Positions 63,996-64,000 of a stretch of 64,000 nucleotides of DNA are shown here, piece by piece (position 1 is the stretch's first letter; each line of letters opens with the position of its first letter). The position numbers and the translations under genes were made by a program. Source of the DNA: Saprospiraceae bacterium (GTDB taxonomy: Bacteria > Bacteroidota > Bacteroidia > Chitinophagales > Saprospiraceae); contig JADKKF010000024.1 of NCBI GenBank assembly GCA_016720635.1, positions 372,001 to 436,000 on the forward strand, in the 5' to 3' direction. The notes below the pieces were generated by a model. The model saw only the letters and a list, made by a program, of their open reading frames with translations, was not told the DNA's origin and searched no databases.

Positions 63996-64000
63996 TAAAA

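Noticed and set aside
1..64000. Prophage, insertion sequence or CRISPR array
   Set aside because: No transposase, integrase, structural phage genes or regularly spaced repeats were found.

Overview
The window is A+T-rich chromosomal DNA from a Bacteroidota bacterium; a Saprospiria- or Chitinophagia-like lineage is my guess. The signs are TAnnTTTG-type -7 promoter elements upstream of many genes, absence of strong Shine-Dalgarno sequences, a PorQ homologue and a secreted protease with a type IX secretion (T9SS) C-terminal domain, bacillithiol genes (bshC, bshB1), and other families common in the phylum (DUF1573, DUF1569, UVR-tailed bifunctional nuclease). It carries two tRNA genes (Phe-GAA, Ser-GGA). 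I see no rRNA, CRISPR array, insertion sequence or prophage.

Layout. 1-2843: the 3' part of a PAS/hybrid histidine kinase with an HPt domain, then a stand-alone receiver protein. 2847-17572 (+): an exopolysaccharide/capsule locus with an export lipoprotein, a Wzc-like chain-length protein with a degenerate kinase domain, a Wzx-like flippase, a Wzy-like polymerase, four GT4-type glycosyltransferases, a hexapeptide acyltransferase, a WecA-like priming enzyme, and a three-domain phosphotransferase / nucleotidyltransferase-like / thymidylate-kinase-like fusion. 17635-20807 (-): a lipoprotein and a second sugar operon (NodB deacetylase, GT2, GT87-like). 21049-26058: an outer-membrane barrel, a bifunctional nuclease, etfAB and an LtaS-type sulfatase broken by a frameshift. 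26258-36925: tRNA-Phe, an orphan parA, DUF1573, a ZIP-like transporter, HscA-like Hsp70, a trans-sulfuration enzyme, a lone DppB permease, bshC, a spermidine-synthase-like membrane protein and a DUF1569 protein. 36922-45617: HMG-CoA-lyase-like, tRNA-Ser, gcvP, two adjacent toxin-antitoxin modules, dusB, fabH and bshB1. 45830-56034 (mostly -): ahcY, rplS, porQ and a MORN lipoprotein, then thioredoxin, prenyl synthase, DUF2254 and a frameshifted rlmD. 56163-63995: M43 protease, FemAB/GNAT-like protein, frameshifted amidohydrolase, GNAT, saccharopine-dehydrogenase-like enzyme, a second flippase and rpsP with a long acidic tail.

The most interesting observation is regulatory. All four intergenic gaps longer than 50 nt inside the + strand exopolysaccharide locus carry a sigma-54-like -24/-12 element (GG-N10-GC/GA) whose GG lies 41-44 nt before the start codon. 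Three of them (before 2412, 9656 and 15286) also carry the inverted repeat TTCCA-N5-TGGAA centred 62-63 nt upstream of the GG. This looks like an enhancer-plus-sigma-54 regulon for matrix synthesis. The neighbouring - strand sugar operon instead has a normal TAnnTTTG element.

A caution about the assembly: four housekeeping-type genes (16491, 26058, 56034 and 58658 starts) are each broken by one single-base indel, three of them in short A/T runs. A one-base correction restores a family-typical length in each case. Long-read consensus error is the simplest explanation.
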